DNA of 64,000 bases from Actinopolymorpha cephalotaxi (GCF_013408535.1 NZ_JACBZA010000001.1:1696850-1760849), one strand, 5' to 3'. Positions 1 through 9,237 are shown, counted from the first letter of the stretch. Notes: a model not told the origin generated them from the sequence alone. Program-made: numbers and translations.

Positions 1-1130
1 GCATCGCGATGGTCCTGTCGGCCTCCAGCTACGACTCGCTGGAGACCTACGGCAACTCCTACACGATGGCCCTGCGCCAGCTGATGTGGGTGGCCGCCGG
101 CATACCGCTCGCGTTCGTCGCCACCCGGTTGCCGCTGCGCCTGCTGCGGGCGTTCACCTACCCCATGCTGATCGTGGCGTTCGTCCTGCTGGTGCTGACC
201 TTCACCCCACTGGGCGTGGAGATCAACGGCAACCGCAACTGGCTGCGGCTCGGCGGGCCGTTCATGATGCAGCCCAGCGAGGCGGCCAAGCTGGCGCTGG
301 TGCTGTGGGGCGCCGACGTGCTGGCCCGCAAGGAGAAGCTGCTCCAGCACTGGAAACATCTGGTCATTCCGTTCGTCCCCGGGGCGGGGCTGGTGCTCGC
401 TCTGGTGCTCGGGCAGCGCGACCTCGGCACGGCACTGGTGCTGTTCTCGCTGGTACTGGTCCTGCTGTTCGTGGTGGGCACGCCGCTGCGCTACTTCGCG
501 ATGTTCGTCGGCGTCGTGGGTCTGCTCGTCACCTACCTCGCCATCACCAGCGCCTACCGCATGCGCCGGCTGATGAGCTTCATGGACCCGTTCGCCGACT
601 ACAGCAACTCCGGCTGGCAGGCCGCGCACTCGCTGTTCGGCCTCGGCACCGGCGGCTGGTGGGGTGTCGGAATCGGCAACAGCCGGGAGAAATGGGGCTG
701 GCTGCCCGAGGCGCACACCGACTTCATCTACGCCGTGATCGGGGAGGAGCTGGGCCTCGTGGGCACCCTGGTGGTGCTCGGAATGTTCCTCACCCTCGCC
801 TATGTCGGCATCCGGGTCGCACTGCGCACCGAGGACACCTTCACCCGCCTCGCCACGGCCGGGATCGTGGGCTGGATCACCGCCCAGGCGCTGGTCAACA
901 TGGGCGCCGTCCTGGGTCTGCTCCCCATCGCGGGCATACCCCTGCCGCTGGTGTCATACGGTGGGTCCGCCATGCTTCCGACTCTGTTCGCCCTCGGGTT
1001 GCTCGTGTCGTTCGCGCGGCGTGAGCCGGCCGCGCGTGCCGCGCTCGACGAGCGGTCCGCCAACAGGGCGGCGTCCAGGGCAGCCGCGCGGGCCCGGCGG
1101 AAGAGTTCGGCCCGCCATGACGAAGGGTGA
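1..1130 (+). CDS. ftsW: FtsW, septal peptidoglycan glycosyltransferase (5' partial)
   Basis: SEDS-family polytopic membrane protein that polymerises lipid II at the division septum with its partner class B PBP. The reading frame is open to the left edge, and the first ATG (position 9) lies inside the first membrane segment, so the true start is upstream of the window. Visible family features are a PSEAAKLAL segment near residue 95, a long periplasmic loop with AHTDFIYAVIGEE near residue 240, and a C-terminal PLPLVSYGGSAM signature. A basic Arg/Ala-rich cytoplasmic tail follows. The stop lies inside murG. Context (murG, murC, ftsQ, ftsZ) favours FtsW over the sister protein RodA. Confident. 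Confidence 0.95.
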   Translation, partial: IAMVLSASSYDSLETYGNSYTMALRQLMWVAAGIPLAFVATRLPLRLLRAFTYPMLIVAFVLLVLTFTPLGVEINGNRNWLRLGGPFMMQPSEAAKLALVLWGADVLARKEKLLQHWKHLVIPFVPGAGLVLALVLGQRDLGTALVLFSLVLVLLFVVGTPLRYFAMFVGVVGLLVTYLAITSAYRMRRLMSFMDPFADYSNSGWQAAHSLFGLGTGGWWGVGIGNSREKWGWLPEAHTDFIYAVIGEELGLVGTLVVLGMFLTLAYVGIRVALRTEDTFTRLATAGIVGWITAQALVNMGAVLGLLPIAGIPLPLVSYGGSAMLPTLFALGLLVSFARREPAARAALDERSANRAASRAAARARRKSSARHDEG

Positions 1131-2262
1131 GTTTGTGCACGTCGTTCTCGCCGGCGGTGGTAGCGCCGGCCACATCAGTCCGGCACTTGCCCTCGCCGCC
1201 GCGCTCCGGCGCACCGACCCCGACGTGGGTCTCACCTTCCTCGGTACGGAGGAGGGCCTGGAGGCTCGGCTGATCCCGGCCGCGGGATACGAGCTGGCGC
1301 TCATTCCCCGGGTGCCGCTGCCCCGGGAGCTGACCCCCCGGCTGCTCACCGTGCCGGGCCGGCTGGCCGGCGCCGTGCGGGCCTCGGCCGCGGTGATCGA
1401 ACGCACCGGCGCGCAGGTCGTGGTCGGTCTGGGCGGATACGTCGCCATGCCCGCCTACCTCGCCGCCCGCCGGATGAAGGTCCCGGTCGTGGTGCACGAG
1501 CAGAACGCCCGCCCGGGGATCGCCAACCGGTTCGCGGCCCGGTTCGTCACCTCCGAGGTGGCGGTGAGCTTCCCGGCGACGCCGCTGCGGCACGCGAAGT
1601 TCGTCGGGCTGCCGATCCGGCGCGAGATCGCCGCCCTGGACCGGTCCGCCCTCCGGGCCCAGGCCAGGGCCGAGTTCGGGCTGGACCCCGACCGTCCGAC
1701 GCTGCTGGTCACCGGCGGGTCCCAGGGCGCCCAGCGGATCAACCAGGCCGTCTCCCAGGCCGCGCCCGCGCTGGCCGCCGCCGGGGTCCAGGTGCTGCAC
1801 GCCACCGGGCCGCGCAACACCGTCGAGGTGCCGCCTGCCAGCCCGGGGGACCCGCCGTACGTCGTGGTGCCGTACATCGAGCGGATGGACCTGGCCTATG
1901 CTGCCGCCGACCTCGCGGTCGGCCGGGCCGGTGCCAACACCGTGACCGAGCTGGCCGCGGTCGGGCTGCCCGCCGTCTTCGTCCCGTACGCGGTCGGTAA
2001 CGGCGAGCAGCGACTGAACGCACAACCCGTGGTGGACGCCGGCGGCGGCCTGCTCGTCGACGACGCCGCCCTCACTCCCGACTGGGTGCGCGAGCACGTG
2101 GTCGGGCTCGCGACAGACCCCGCCCGGCTGACCGCGATGGCCAAGGTCGCCCAGGACCTCATGCCGGCCGACGCCGACGAACGGCTGGCCGAGATGGTCC
2201 GGGCGGCGGCCGCGGGTCCGCAGGGCAAAGCCGGAAAGAATGCCGGAAAGGTTGGCCGATGA
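1117..2262 (+). CDS. murG: MurG, lipid II-forming N-acetylglucosaminyltransferase
   Basis: Transfers GlcNAc from UDP-GlcNAc to lipid I on the inner face of the membrane, giving lipid II for FtsW. The N-terminal glycine-rich loop GGGSAGH (about residues 14-20) and the second-domain motif GGSQGAQRIN are typical of this GT28 enzyme, as are VHEQNARPG and GRAGANTVTE. Length (381 aa) is normal. I chose the ATG that overlaps the end of ftsW by 14 nt; a GTG six codons downstream is an alternative. The stop overlaps murC by ATGA, indicating translational coupling. Ends in a Lys/Gly-rich tail. Confidence 0.96.
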   Translation: MTKGEFVHVVLAGGGSAGHISPALALAAALRRTDPDVGLTFLGTEEGLEARLIPAAGYELALIPRVPLPRELTPRLLTVPGRLAGAVRASAAVIERTGAQVVVGLGGYVAMPAYLAARRMKVPVVVHEQNARPGIANRFAARFVTSEVAVSFPATPLRHAKFVGLPIRREIAALDRSALRAQARAEFGLDPDRPTLLVTGGSQGAQRINQAVSQAAPALAAAGVQVLHATGPRNTVEVPPASPGDPPYVVVPYIERMDLAYAAADLAVGRAGANTVTELAAVGLPAVFVPYAVGNGEQRLNAQPVVDAGGGLLVDDAALTPDWVREHVVGLATDPARLTAMAKVAQDLMPADADERLAEMVRAAAAGPQGKAGKNAGKVGR

Positions 2263-3695
2263 TCGTTCCTCCCCCGTCGGAGCTGATCCCCGCGGAGAAG
2301 CTCGGCCGCGTCCACTTCGTCGGGATCGGCGGGGCCGGTCTGTCCGGTATCGCGCGGATCATGATCGCCCGCGGCATCACCGTCACCGGCAGCGACGCCA
2401 AGGACTCCCGTACCCTCACCGCCCTGCGCGCCCTCGGCGCCACCTGCTATGTCGGGCACGACCCGGCCTACGTCGCCGACGTGGACACCGTGGTGGTGTC
2501 CACCGCGATCAAGGAGAACAACCCCGAGGTCGTGGAGGCCCGGCGGCGCGGGCTGCTGCTGTACTCCCGGGCCGCCGCACTGTCGGCGGTGATGGAGGGC
2601 CGCCGGGTGGCCGCGGTCTCCGGCGCGCACGGCAAGACCACCACGTCGTCGATGCTCGCGGTCGCGCTCCAGCACTGCGGTGCGGACCCGTCGTTCGCGA
2701 TCGGCGGCAACTTCAACGACACCGGCACCAACGCCCACGACGGCACCGGCGACATCTTCGTGGTGGAGGCGGACGAGTCCGACCGGGCGTTCCTGCAGTA
2801 CTCACCCGAGGTCGCCGTGGTGACCAACGTCGACCCCGACCACCTGGACATGTACGAATCACCGGAGGACTACCACCGGGCGTTCGACGCCTTCGTGGAC
2901 CGGATCGTGCCGGGCGGCTGCCTGGTCGCCTGCGTCGACGATCCGGGTGCCCGCCGGCTCGCCGAGGCGTCCCGCGCCCGCGGGGTCGACGTCCACACCT
3001 ACGGCGAGGCCGAGGACGCCGACATCCGCATCGCCGACGTCCACCAGCAGCCGCTCAGCTCCAGCTTCGAGGTCGTCGTGCACGGTCGCCCCGAGGGCAC
3101 CATCGACGTGCACGTCGCCGGCCGGCACCACACCTGGAACGCCGCCGCCGCGTACGCCGCGGGGATCGCGCTCGGCTTCCCGTCGGGCGAGCTTCGCGAA
3201 GGACTGTCGAGCTACGCCGGCACCCGGCGCCGGTTCGAGTACAAAGGCATGGTCGGCGGTGTGCGCGTCTACGACGACTACGGCCACCACCCGACCGAGA
3301 TGCTGGTCAACCTGCAGGCCGCGCGCGGGGCCGCGGGGGACGGGCGGGTCATCGTCTGCTTCCGCCCGCTCCGGCACACCCGGACGCAGTTCTTCTACCG
3401 CGAGCTCGGCGAGGCCCTCGGGCTCGCCGACGAGGTGGTCGTGATGGACCCCACCGGCGACGACCCGATCCCGGGTGTCACCGGCGCGCTGATCATCCCG
3501 CACATCCCGCTGCCGCCGGAGCGGATCGTGTACGAACGGTCCTGGTCGGCGGCTCCGGTGCGGGTCGCCGAGCGGGTCCGACCCGGCGACCTGGTCCTCA
3601 CCCTCGGCGCACCCGACGTCGCGCTGGTCGGGCCGGAGGTCCTCGAACTCGTGGGCGACCGGCTGGCGGCGGAGAGCGAGCCGGGAGCGCGCTGA
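2259..3695 (+). CDS. murC: MurC, UDP-N-acetylmuramate--L-alanine ligase
   Basis: Cytoplasmic ATP-dependent ligase adding L-alanine to UDP-MurNAc, the first peptide-stem step. The N-terminal Rossmann motif HFVGIGGAGLSGIA, the P-loop SGAHGKTTT (about residues 125-133), the EADESDRAF segment and the DDYGHHPTE motif identify MurC among the Mur ligases. Length (478 aa) is normal. The ATG overlaps the murG stop by 4 nt and the stop overlaps the ftsQ start, so the three genes are one translational unit. No anomaly seen. Confidence 0.96.
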   Translation: MIVPPPSELIPAEKLGRVHFVGIGGAGLSGIARIMIARGITVTGSDAKDSRTLTALRALGATCYVGHDPAYVADVDTVVVSTAIKENNPEVVEARRRGLLLYSRAAALSAVMEGRRVAAVSGAHGKTTTSSMLAVALQHCGADPSFAIGGNFNDTGTNAHDGTGDIFVVEADESDRAFLQYSPEVAVVTNVDPDHLDMYESPEDYHRAFDAFVDRIVPGGCLVACVDDPGARRLAEASRARGVDVHTYGEAEDADIRIADVHQQPLSSSFEVVVHGRPEGTIDVHVAGRHHTWNAAAAYAAGIALGFPSGELREGLSSYAGTRRRFEYKGMVGGVRVYDDYGHHPTEMLVNLQAARGAAGDGRVIVCFRPLRHTRTQFFYRELGEALGLADEVVVMDPTGDDPIPGVTGALIIPHIPLPPERIVYERSWSAAPVRVAERVRPGDLVLTLGAPDVALVGPEVLELVGDRLAAESEPGAR

Positions 3696-4483
3696 TGCCG
3701 ACGGGGGTCTCGGGGGTCTCGCGTACGTCGGCACGCGGTTCGGCACGCCGCTCCGAAGACAGGTTCGGCCGCCGGCGCTGGCGGCGCCGGCTGTTGCGGA
3801 TGCGGCCGCTGCTCGTCCTGCTCGCCCTCGTGCTCGTCACCGGCGCGGGCGTGTGGGCGGTCGGCTTCTCCAGCCTGCTGGACGCCCGCACGGTTGCCGT
3901 ACGAGGCCTGACCTCCGCGTCCGGACTCACCCCGGCACAGGTGCGCTCGGCGGCCGCGGTGCCGCTGCGCCGCCCGCTGGCCCGGGTCGACGTCGCGGCC
4001 GTCCGCACCCGGATCGTGGCGCAGCTGCCGCCGGTCAAGGGTGCGGAGGTGAGCCGCTCGTGGCCGCACGAGGTGACGGTGCGCATCGTGGAGCGCAAGG
4101 CCGTCGCGGTGTGGCAGGACGGATCGGCGTACCACCTGGTCGACGCCGACGGTGTTCCGTTCCGTACGGTCCCGGACGCGGCCGGAGCCCATCCGCTGGT
4201 GCGGTTGCGGGCCGGGCGCCCGAGCCCGGCTCGCACGGAGGAGTTGCGCGTGGTCGGTGCCCGGGTGGCCGCGGCGCTGCCCAGGTCGCTCCTGCGCAGG
4301 CTCGACACCATCGAGGTGAAGACTCCCGACGCGGTCACGTTGCGGATGACGCACGGCGTGACCGTCGTGTGGGGGAACGCCGAACAGTCGAAGCTGAAGG
4401 CCAAGGTGCTCGCCGAACTCCTTCCCCGCAAGGCGAAGGTCTACGACGTGAGCGTTCCCGGCTTCCCGACCACCCGGGCCTGA
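3695..4483 (+). CDS. ftsQ: FtsQ/DivIB, divisome scaffold protein
   Basis: Bitopic membrane protein linking FtsL/FtsB and FtsW/FtsI in the divisome. The 262-aa product has a short, very basic cytoplasmic N-terminus (RFGRRRWRRRLLRM), one transmembrane helix at about residues 35-55, and then a POTRA domain beginning LDARTVAVRGL. Next come the FtsQ-type KAVAVWQDG and LVDADGVPFR segments. The ATG overlaps the murC stop (TGATG). The gene is followed by 273 nt before ftsZ, which is long for this cluster and carries ftsZ regulatory sequence. Confidence 0.93.
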   Translation: MPTGVSGVSRTSARGSARRSEDRFGRRRWRRRLLRMRPLLVLLALVLVTGAGVWAVGFSSLLDARTVAVRGLTSASGLTPAQVRSAAAVPLRRPLARVDVAAVRTRIVAQLPPVKGAEVSRSWPHEVTVRIVERKAVAVWQDGSAYHLVDADGVPFRTVPDAAGAHPLVRLRAGRPSPARTEELRVVGARVAAALPRSLLRRLDTIEVKTPDAVTLRMTHGVTVVWGNAEQSKLKAKVLAELLPRKAKVYDVSVPGFPTTRA

Positions 4484-4660
4484 GCACCGCCGCCGCGCTC
4501 CGGGCGGGTCGGAGAACATGCCTCGGCGGCCGGCGTTCCGCGGTGCTGACGCGACTGACGGGCTGACCGATTTTCGACCGGTTTATCGAAGAACCGGGCG
4601 GCTCGGCGTGTTGCGTTGAATTCGTCCGCGACCGCTCCGTACCTTCATGTCAGGCCGAGG

Positions 4661-4698
4661 TTGACATAACTATAACCCTCTACTTGACCGTGAGGGTT
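4661..4698 (+). promoter_or_regulatory. ftsZ upstream region: TTGACA box and 7-bp inverted repeat
   Basis: TTGACA at 4661-4666 is followed by the inverted repeat AACCCTC (4674-4680) / GAGGGTT (4692-4698) with an 11-nt loop, about 60 nt before the preferred ftsZ start. The segment is AT-rich relative to its surroundings. A promoter and/or leader hairpin controlling ftsZ is the inference. I do not see an unambiguous -10 box at ideal spacing. Confidence 0.45.
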
Positions 4699-4756
4699 GA
4701 TGGTTGAGGTTGCCTCTCTGGGCCGGGGAAGAATGTCTACCGAGAGGGCGAGCGTC

Positions 4757-6259
4757 GTGGCGGCACCGCAGAACTACCTAGCGGTCATCAAGGTCGTCGG
4801 CATCGGCGGCGGGGGTGTCAACGCGGTCAACCGGATGATCGAGGTCGGCCTCAAGGGCGTCGAGTTCATCGCGATCAACACCGACGCGCAGGCGCTCCTG
4901 ATGAGCGATGCCGACGTCAAGCTGGACATCGGGCGGGAACTCACCCGCGGTCTCGGCGCGGGTGCGCAGCCCGATGTCGGCAACAAGGCGGCCGAGGACC
5001 ACGCCGAGGACATCGAGGAAGTGATCAAGGGCGCCGACATGGTGTTCGTCACCGCCGGCGAGGGTGGCGGCACCGGCACCGGCGGCGCGCCCGTCGTCGC
5101 GCGGATCGCGCGCTCGCTCGGCGCACTCACCATCGGCGTCGTGACCCGCCCATTCGCCTTCGAGGGCAAGAAGCGGGCCAGCCAGGCCGAGGAGGGCATC
5201 AACGCCCTGCGCGACGAGGTCGACACCCTCATCGTGATTCCCAACGACCGGCTGCTGTCGATCAGCGACCGCCAGGTCAGCGTGCTCGACGCGTTCAAGC
5301 AGGCCGACCAGGTGCTGCTGCAAGGTGTCTCCGGCATCACCGACCTGATCACCACGCCCGGCCTGATCAACCTCGACTTCGCCGACGTCAAGAGCGTGAT
5401 GTCCAACGCCGGTTCGGCGTTGATGGGCATCGGCTCCGCGCGCGGTGAGAACCGCTCCGTCGCCGCGGCCGAGATGGCGATATCGAGTCCGCTGCTCGAA
5501 GCTTCCATCGACGGCGCGCACGGCGTCCTGCTGTCCATCGCCGGCGGCTCCGACCTCGGACTCTTCGAGATCAACGAGGCCGCCCAGCTGGTGTCCAGTG
5601 CCGCGCACGCGGAGTCCAACATCATCTTCGGTGCGGTCATCGACGACGGTCTCGGCGACGAGGTACGCGTCACCGTCATCGCCGCCGGCTTCGACGGCGG
5701 CATGCCCCGCCGCCGTGGTTCGCAGGAGGCGTCCGCCGGCAACGGCGCGAGCCAGGCCGTGCCGCCGCCCCCCGCGGGGCGCCGGCCCGGAGAGCTCGGC
5801 CGGCCGCAGTCCGCGCCGGTCGGCGAGCAGGCCCCGCAGGGCACGCCGGTCGGCAACGGCGTCTCCGGCAACACCGGCTCCGGCCAGCCGGCGCCCGGCC
5901 AGTCGTACGCGTCCGGCCAGTCGTACGCGTCCGCCACGCCGGCTACGCCGCCGCCCGCGGCCGCCCCGGCGCCTCAGGCTCAGCCCGCACAGTCGCAGCC
6001 GGCGCAGTCACAACCCGCACAGGCGCCGGGCTCGTCGAGCCAGGCCGACCTGGCCGCACAGACCCAGGAGCTTCGCCAGCGTCTGCTCGGCGGCGCCCGC
6101 CCGGGCGAGTCCGGTGCGGGTGGCACCTCGGGTACCTCCGGTGGTGCGCCCAACGGCTCGACCCAGCAGGGCACATCGCCCTCGCCGGCGTCGACGCCGC
6201 GGCCGGTCCGCCGCCCGATCGACGACGACGAACTCGACGTACCAGACTTCCTGAAGTGA
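4757..6259 (+). CDS. ftsZ: FtsZ, tubulin-like cell division GTPase
   Basis: Polymerises into the Z ring. The GTP-binding signature [12 protein letters not shown] is at about residues 100-111, preceded by [11 protein letters not shown] at the N-terminus; the T7-loop segment [11 protein letters not shown] is intact. The globular core ends near residue 315. A long low-complexity linker of Pro/Gln/Ser/Gly follows (imperfect GQSYAS and QPAQS repeats), then the conserved C-terminal peptide [11 protein letters not shown] that binds SepF. I chose GTG 4757 ([10 protein letters not shown]..., the usual actinobacterial start, preceded by GAGAGGG). In-frame ATGs at 4697 and 4733 would add 8-20 residues unlike the family. 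Confidence 0.96.
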   Translation: MAAPQNYLAVIKVVGIGGGGVNAVNRMIEVGLKGVEFIAINTDAQALLMSDADVKLDIGRELTRGLGAGAQPDVGNKAAEDHAEDIEEVIKGADMVFVTAGEGGGTGTGGAPVVARIARSLGALTIGVVTRPFAFEGKKRASQAEEGINALRDEVDTLIVIPNDRLLSISDRQVSVLDAFKQADQVLLQGVSGITDLITTPGLINLDFADVKSVMSNAGSALMGIGSARGENRSVAAAEMAISSPLLEASIDGAHGVLLSIAGGSDLGLFEINEAAQLVSSAAHAESNIIFGAVIDDGLGDEVRVTVIAAGFDGGMPRRRGSQEASAGNGASQAVPPPPAGRRPGELGRPQSAPVGEQAPQGTPVGNGVSGNTGSGQPAPGQSYASGQSYASATPATPPPAAAPAPQAQPAQSQPAQSQPAQAPGSSSQADLAAQTQELRQRLLGGARPGESGAGGTSGTSGGAPNGSTQQGTSPSPASTPRPVRRPIDDDELDVPDFLK

Positions 6260-6296
6260 GAGGGCAGTCGGTTCTCCACGGACCGGGTGCGGGCGG

Positions 6297-7040
6297 TTGA
6301 GCCCGGCGAGCGACGAACGCCGGGCTCAGCTCGCCGCCAACCTCGCGGCCGTCCGGGCCCAGATCGAGCGGGCCTGCGAGCTGGCCGGTCGGTCACCTGA
6401 GGAGGTGACGCTGATCGCGGTCACCAAGACCTTCCCGGCCGAGGACGTACGCCTGCTCGCCGAACTCGGCGTCCGTGACTTCGGCGAGAACCGCCACCAG
6501 GAAGCGCAGGAGAAGGTGGCCGAGGTGGCGGATCCGGAGCTGACCTGGCACTTCGTCGGGCAGCTTCAGGCCAACAAGGCGCGTGCGGTGGCGGAGTACG
6601 CCGCGGTGGTCCACTCCGTCGACCGGGTGCGGCTGGTCGACGCGCTGCGGCGGGCAGTGGCCGGCCGCGAACAACCGCTGCGGTGCCTGGTCCAGGTCGA
6701 CCTGAGCGACCCCGACGGCGTCGACGGCGTGGACCGGCCAGGCGGTGCGGGCGGACGTGGCGGGGTGCCGCCGGACCAGGTGGCCGAGGTCGCCGGCGCG
6801 GTGGCGGCGGCGCCCGGTCTGGTGCTCGGCGGGGTGATGGCGGTCGCGCCGCTGGGCGTACCACCGGGACCGGCGTTCGCCCGGCTGGCAGGGGTCGCCA
6901 CCGAGGTACGCACGGAACATCCGGAGGCCACCTGGGTCTCCGCCGGAATGAGCGCGGACCTCGAGGACGCAATCGCCCATGGCGCGACACACGTACGGCT
7001 TGGGCGTCGGTTACTAGGTGAGCGAAGTTACGACAGGTAG
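6297..7040 (+). CDS. yggS: YggS/PLPBP family pyridoxal-phosphate homeostasis protein
   Basis: Single-domain fold-type III PLP-binding protein that buffers PLP; not a known enzyme. The PLP lysine lies in LIAVTKTF (about residues 38-45), and FGENRHQEAQ, WHFVGQLQANK and the C-terminal MSADLEDAIAHGATHVRLG phosphate-binding region match the family. A Gly-rich insertion (DGVDGVDRPGGAGGRGG) replaces the usual short loop near residue 145. The start is TTG 37 nt after ftsZ; no better in-frame start exists. In many actinobacteria a pgeF/ylmD gene lies between ftsZ and yggS; there is no room for it here. Confidence 0.92.
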   Translation: MSPASDERRAQLAANLAAVRAQIERACELAGRSPEEVTLIAVTKTFPAEDVRLLAELGVRDFGENRHQEAQEKVAEVADPELTWHFVGQLQANKARAVAEYAAVVHSVDRVRLVDALRRAVAGREQPLRCLVQVDLSDPDGVDGVDRPGGAGGRGGVPPDQVAEVAGAVAAAPGLVLGGVMAVAPLGVPPGPAFARLAGVATEVRTEHPEATWVSAGMSADLEDAIAHGATHVRLGRRLLGERSYDR

Positions 7041-7106
7041 CGTCGACGCCGGACGGGGCTGCATGCTCGGCCCGGCGCAGCTGACAGCAGAAGGCGAGAG
7101 GTTCAC

Positions 7107-7631
7107 ATGGCAGGCGCGATGCGCAAGGTCGCGGTGTACCTCGGTCTCGTAGAAGACCAGGGCCGTTACGAGGACGACTACGACGGGGCCTACGAGGGCG
7201 ACTACATCGACGACGGTGAGGACCGCGACACCCGGGAGGCTCGGGGCACCCGTCCGGCTGCCCAGTCGCCGGCCGAGAGCGACGAGGACAAGGGCGGCAC
7301 CGTGGCAGCATTTCCCGACCGACGTCAGGTCCAGCCGGCACCGGAGGTGGAGATGTCGCGGATCACGACGCTGCATCCCCGCACCTACAACGACGCCCGG
7401 CTGATCGGCGAGCACTTCCGCGACGGTACGCCGGTGATCATGAACCTCACCGGGATGGACGACTCCGACGCCAAGCGGTTGGTCGACTTCGCGGCCGGGC
7501 TGATCTTCGGGCTGCGGGGGAGCATCGAACGCGTGACGGCGAAGGTCTTCCTGCTCTCCCCGGCCAACGTGAAGGTCCGGGCCGAGGACAAGGAGCGGAT
7601 GGCCGAGGCGGGTTTCTTCAACCAGAGCTGA
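7107..7631 (+). CDS. sepF: SepF, membrane anchor for FtsZ
   Basis: Cytoplasmic, membrane-associated partner of FtsZ, the main Z-ring anchor in bacteria lacking FtsA. The amphipathic N-terminus MRKVAVYLGLVED (after four residues) is the membrane helix. An acidic Asp/Glu/Tyr-rich linker follows, then the SepF core from about residue 85 (TTLHPRTYNDARLIGEHFRD) with the conserved GLIFGLRGSIERV stretch. The start is supported by GCGAGAGG just upstream. Its place between yggS and yggT is the classical order. Confidence 0.95.
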   Translation: MAGAMRKVAVYLGLVEDQGRYEDDYDGAYEGDYIDDGEDRDTREARGTRPAAQSPAESDEDKGGTVAAFPDRRQVQPAPEVEMSRITTLHPRTYNDARLIGEHFRDGTPVIMNLTGMDDSDAKRLVDFAAGLIFGLRGSIERVTAKVFLLSPANVKVRAEDKERMAEAGFFNQS

Positions 7632-7776
7632 GGCCTGCGCCGGACCCTGGTCGCGCGAAGCGCCCGCGCGAACTCCGGGATCTGCCCGGGTGATCCCCGA
7701 GGTCGGCCCGGCCTGAGGTGACGAGTCGCCGGGATAGGCTCGAGACCCGGCGGCAAGGCCACCAGAAGGAGTCCGC

Positions 7777-8070
7777 GTGCAGATCATCGGCGAGATCCTG
7801 TACTCCGTACTATGGATCTTCCTCGTGTTGCTCTTCGTCCGGCTGGTGGTGGACTGGGTGCAGTTCTTCGCCCGGTCCTGGGAGCCACGCGGGGTCCTGC
7901 TCGTCATCCTCGAGGGCGTCTACACCGTCACCGACCCACCGCTGAAGGCGCTCCGCAAGGTCATCCCGCCCCTTCGGCTGGGCGGCTTCGCCCTGGATCT
8001 GTCGTTCCTGCTGCTGATCGTGATCATCTACGTCCTCCAGGCACTGGTGCTGGCGATCTTCGGCCGGTGA
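7777..8070 (+). CDS. YggT family membrane protein
   Basis: Small (97 aa) integral membrane protein of the YggT family, widely linked to division or osmotic tolerance, of unclear biochemical role. Two hydrophobic helices are visible, residues 3-22 and 65-95, joined by a loop with the family segment DPPLKALRKVIPPLRLGG. The GTG start is preceded by AGAAGGAG at good spacing. It lies between sepF and divIVA as in other actinobacteria, which supports a division-related role. Confidence 0.9.
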   Translation: MQIIGEILYSVLWIFLVLLFVRLVVDWVQFFARSWEPRGVLLVILEGVYTVTDPPLKALRKVIPPLRLGGFALDLSFLLLIVIIYVLQALVLAIFGR

Positions 8071-8120
8071 ACCCGGATCGGTGCCGATGCTCCTGCTCCG
8101 GTGCCGGCGTTCCGGTTCTG

Positions 8121-8188
8121 CCGCCGATCGTCCGCTGATCAGCCCGCCGATCCGCCCGCCGATCGTCCGGGGATCCGCCCGGTGATCG
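8121..8188. repeat. GATC-rich direct repeats in yggT-divIVA intergenic region
   Basis: The 14-mer CCGCCGATCGTCCG occurs at 8121-8134 and 8156-8169, with degenerate copies (CCGATCCG, GGATCCG, GTGATCGG) between and after them. The 244-nt gap carries no convincing ORF and must also hold the divIVA promoter. Confidence 0.5.
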
Positions 8189-8314
8189 GTTCGGTCGGTG
8201 ACCAGAACATGCCGAACAGGTAGTTTCCGGAGCCCCCTCGGTCTTTGCCACCCAAACCGGGTACGGTTGCTCCGATATCCACGTAAGTCCGCCCTGCGAG
8301 CCTGAGGTGAGGTC

Positions 8315-9181
8315 ATGCCGTTGACACCCGAGGACGTGCGCAACAAGCGCTTCACGCCCGTCCGTTTGCGGGAGGGTTACGACATGGGAGAGGTGGACCA
8401 GTTCCTCGACGAAGTCGAGTCCGAACTCGAACGCCTCAACCACGAGAACGAAGACCTTCGGCAGAAGCTCGCCTCCGCGCAGCGTGGCGACGGAGACCGC
8501 GACCGCGGCCGTGACAGTGGACGTGACACTGGGCGCGACAGCGGTTACGGCAAGCCCGAGCAGCCCGAGCCGCAGCAGCCCCAGGTCCGGCAGACGACGC
8601 CGCAGCCGGGCCCGTCCAGCATCGCCGAGGCGTCCAGCGCCGCGGCCCGCCTGCTGGAGATCGCGACGCAGAACGCCGACCAGCTCGTGTCGGAGAGCAA
8701 GGAGCAGGGCAACCGGATCCTGAGCGACGCCCGGGCACGGGCCGAGCGGCTGGAGAACGAAGCCCGCGGTCTGGCCAGCAGGCTGGAGTCCGAGGCTCGG
8801 TCGAAGTCGGAGCAGCTCGACCGGGACACCGCCGAGCGCCGCACTCAGCTCTTCGGCCAGCTGGAGAAGGAGAAGACCCGGCTGCAGCGTGAGGTCGACG
8901 AGCTGCGCACCTACGAGCGGCAGTACCGCAGCCGCCTGAAGGCCTACTTCGAGAGCCAGCTTCGGGTTCTCGCGGGCCAGGGAAACCTGGAGAACGGCCT
9001 GGAGTCGGGCAACGGCCCGCGTTCGGGCAACTCCCACAAGCCGGCGCTCGCGACCGGCGGTGACCGGGAGGAGCGCGGCGAGCGGGAGCGTGAGCGCGGT
9101 GGACGTGGCGACCGGATGAACTCCGGTGGCACGCCCCGGCTCAACGCCCTTCTCGAGGACGACGACGACTCCTCGCTGTAG
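8315..9181 (+). CDS. divIVA: DivIVA/Wag31 polar growth protein
   Basis: Coiled-coil scaffold that marks curved (polar) membrane and directs apical cell-wall growth. The N-terminal membrane-binding domain is clear (LTPEDVRNKRFTPVRLREGYD, then VDQFLDEVESEL at about residues 30-41). Next comes a short coiled coil, an Asp/Arg/Gly repeat linker (GRDSGRDTGRDSG), and a Pro/Gln stretch. A long second coiled coil spans about residues 115-220. The C-terminal tail is charged and ends in acidic DDDD. The ATG is preceded by CCTGAGGTGAGGTC. Last gene of the dcw cluster; a strong hairpin follows 20 nt after the stop. Confidence 0.95.
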   Translation: MPLTPEDVRNKRFTPVRLREGYDMGEVDQFLDEVESELERLNHENEDLRQKLASAQRGDGDRDRGRDSGRDTGRDSGYGKPEQPEPQQPQVRQTTPQPGPSSIAEASSAAARLLEIATQNADQLVSESKEQGNRILSDARARAERLENEARGLASRLESEARSKSEQLDRDTAERRTQLFGQLEKEKTRLQREVDELRTYERQYRSRLKAYFESQLRVLAGQGNLENGLESGNGPRSGNSHKPALATGGDREERGERERERGGRGDRMNSGGTPRLNALLEDDDDSSL

Positions 9182-9201
9182 GCGCATTTCGCACGTACGA
9201 A

Positions 9202-9237
9202 CCGATGGCCCCCGGGACTGCTCCCGGGGGCCATCGG
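9202..9237 (+). terminator. Strong hairpin terminator after divIVA
   Basis: Perfect 16-bp stem (9202-9217 with 9222-9237) and a CTGC loop, beginning 20 nt after the divIVA stop. There is no U-tract, as is common in high-GC actinobacteria. It closes the dcw transcription unit. The rest of the gap to about 9482 holds no other feature I can support. Confidence 0.85.

Noticed and set aside
2240-3694. Long upstream extension of the ftsQ frame through murC
   Set aside because: The extension is an Arg-rich shadow of murC; the ftsQ ATG at 3695 fits the family and the TGATG overlap.
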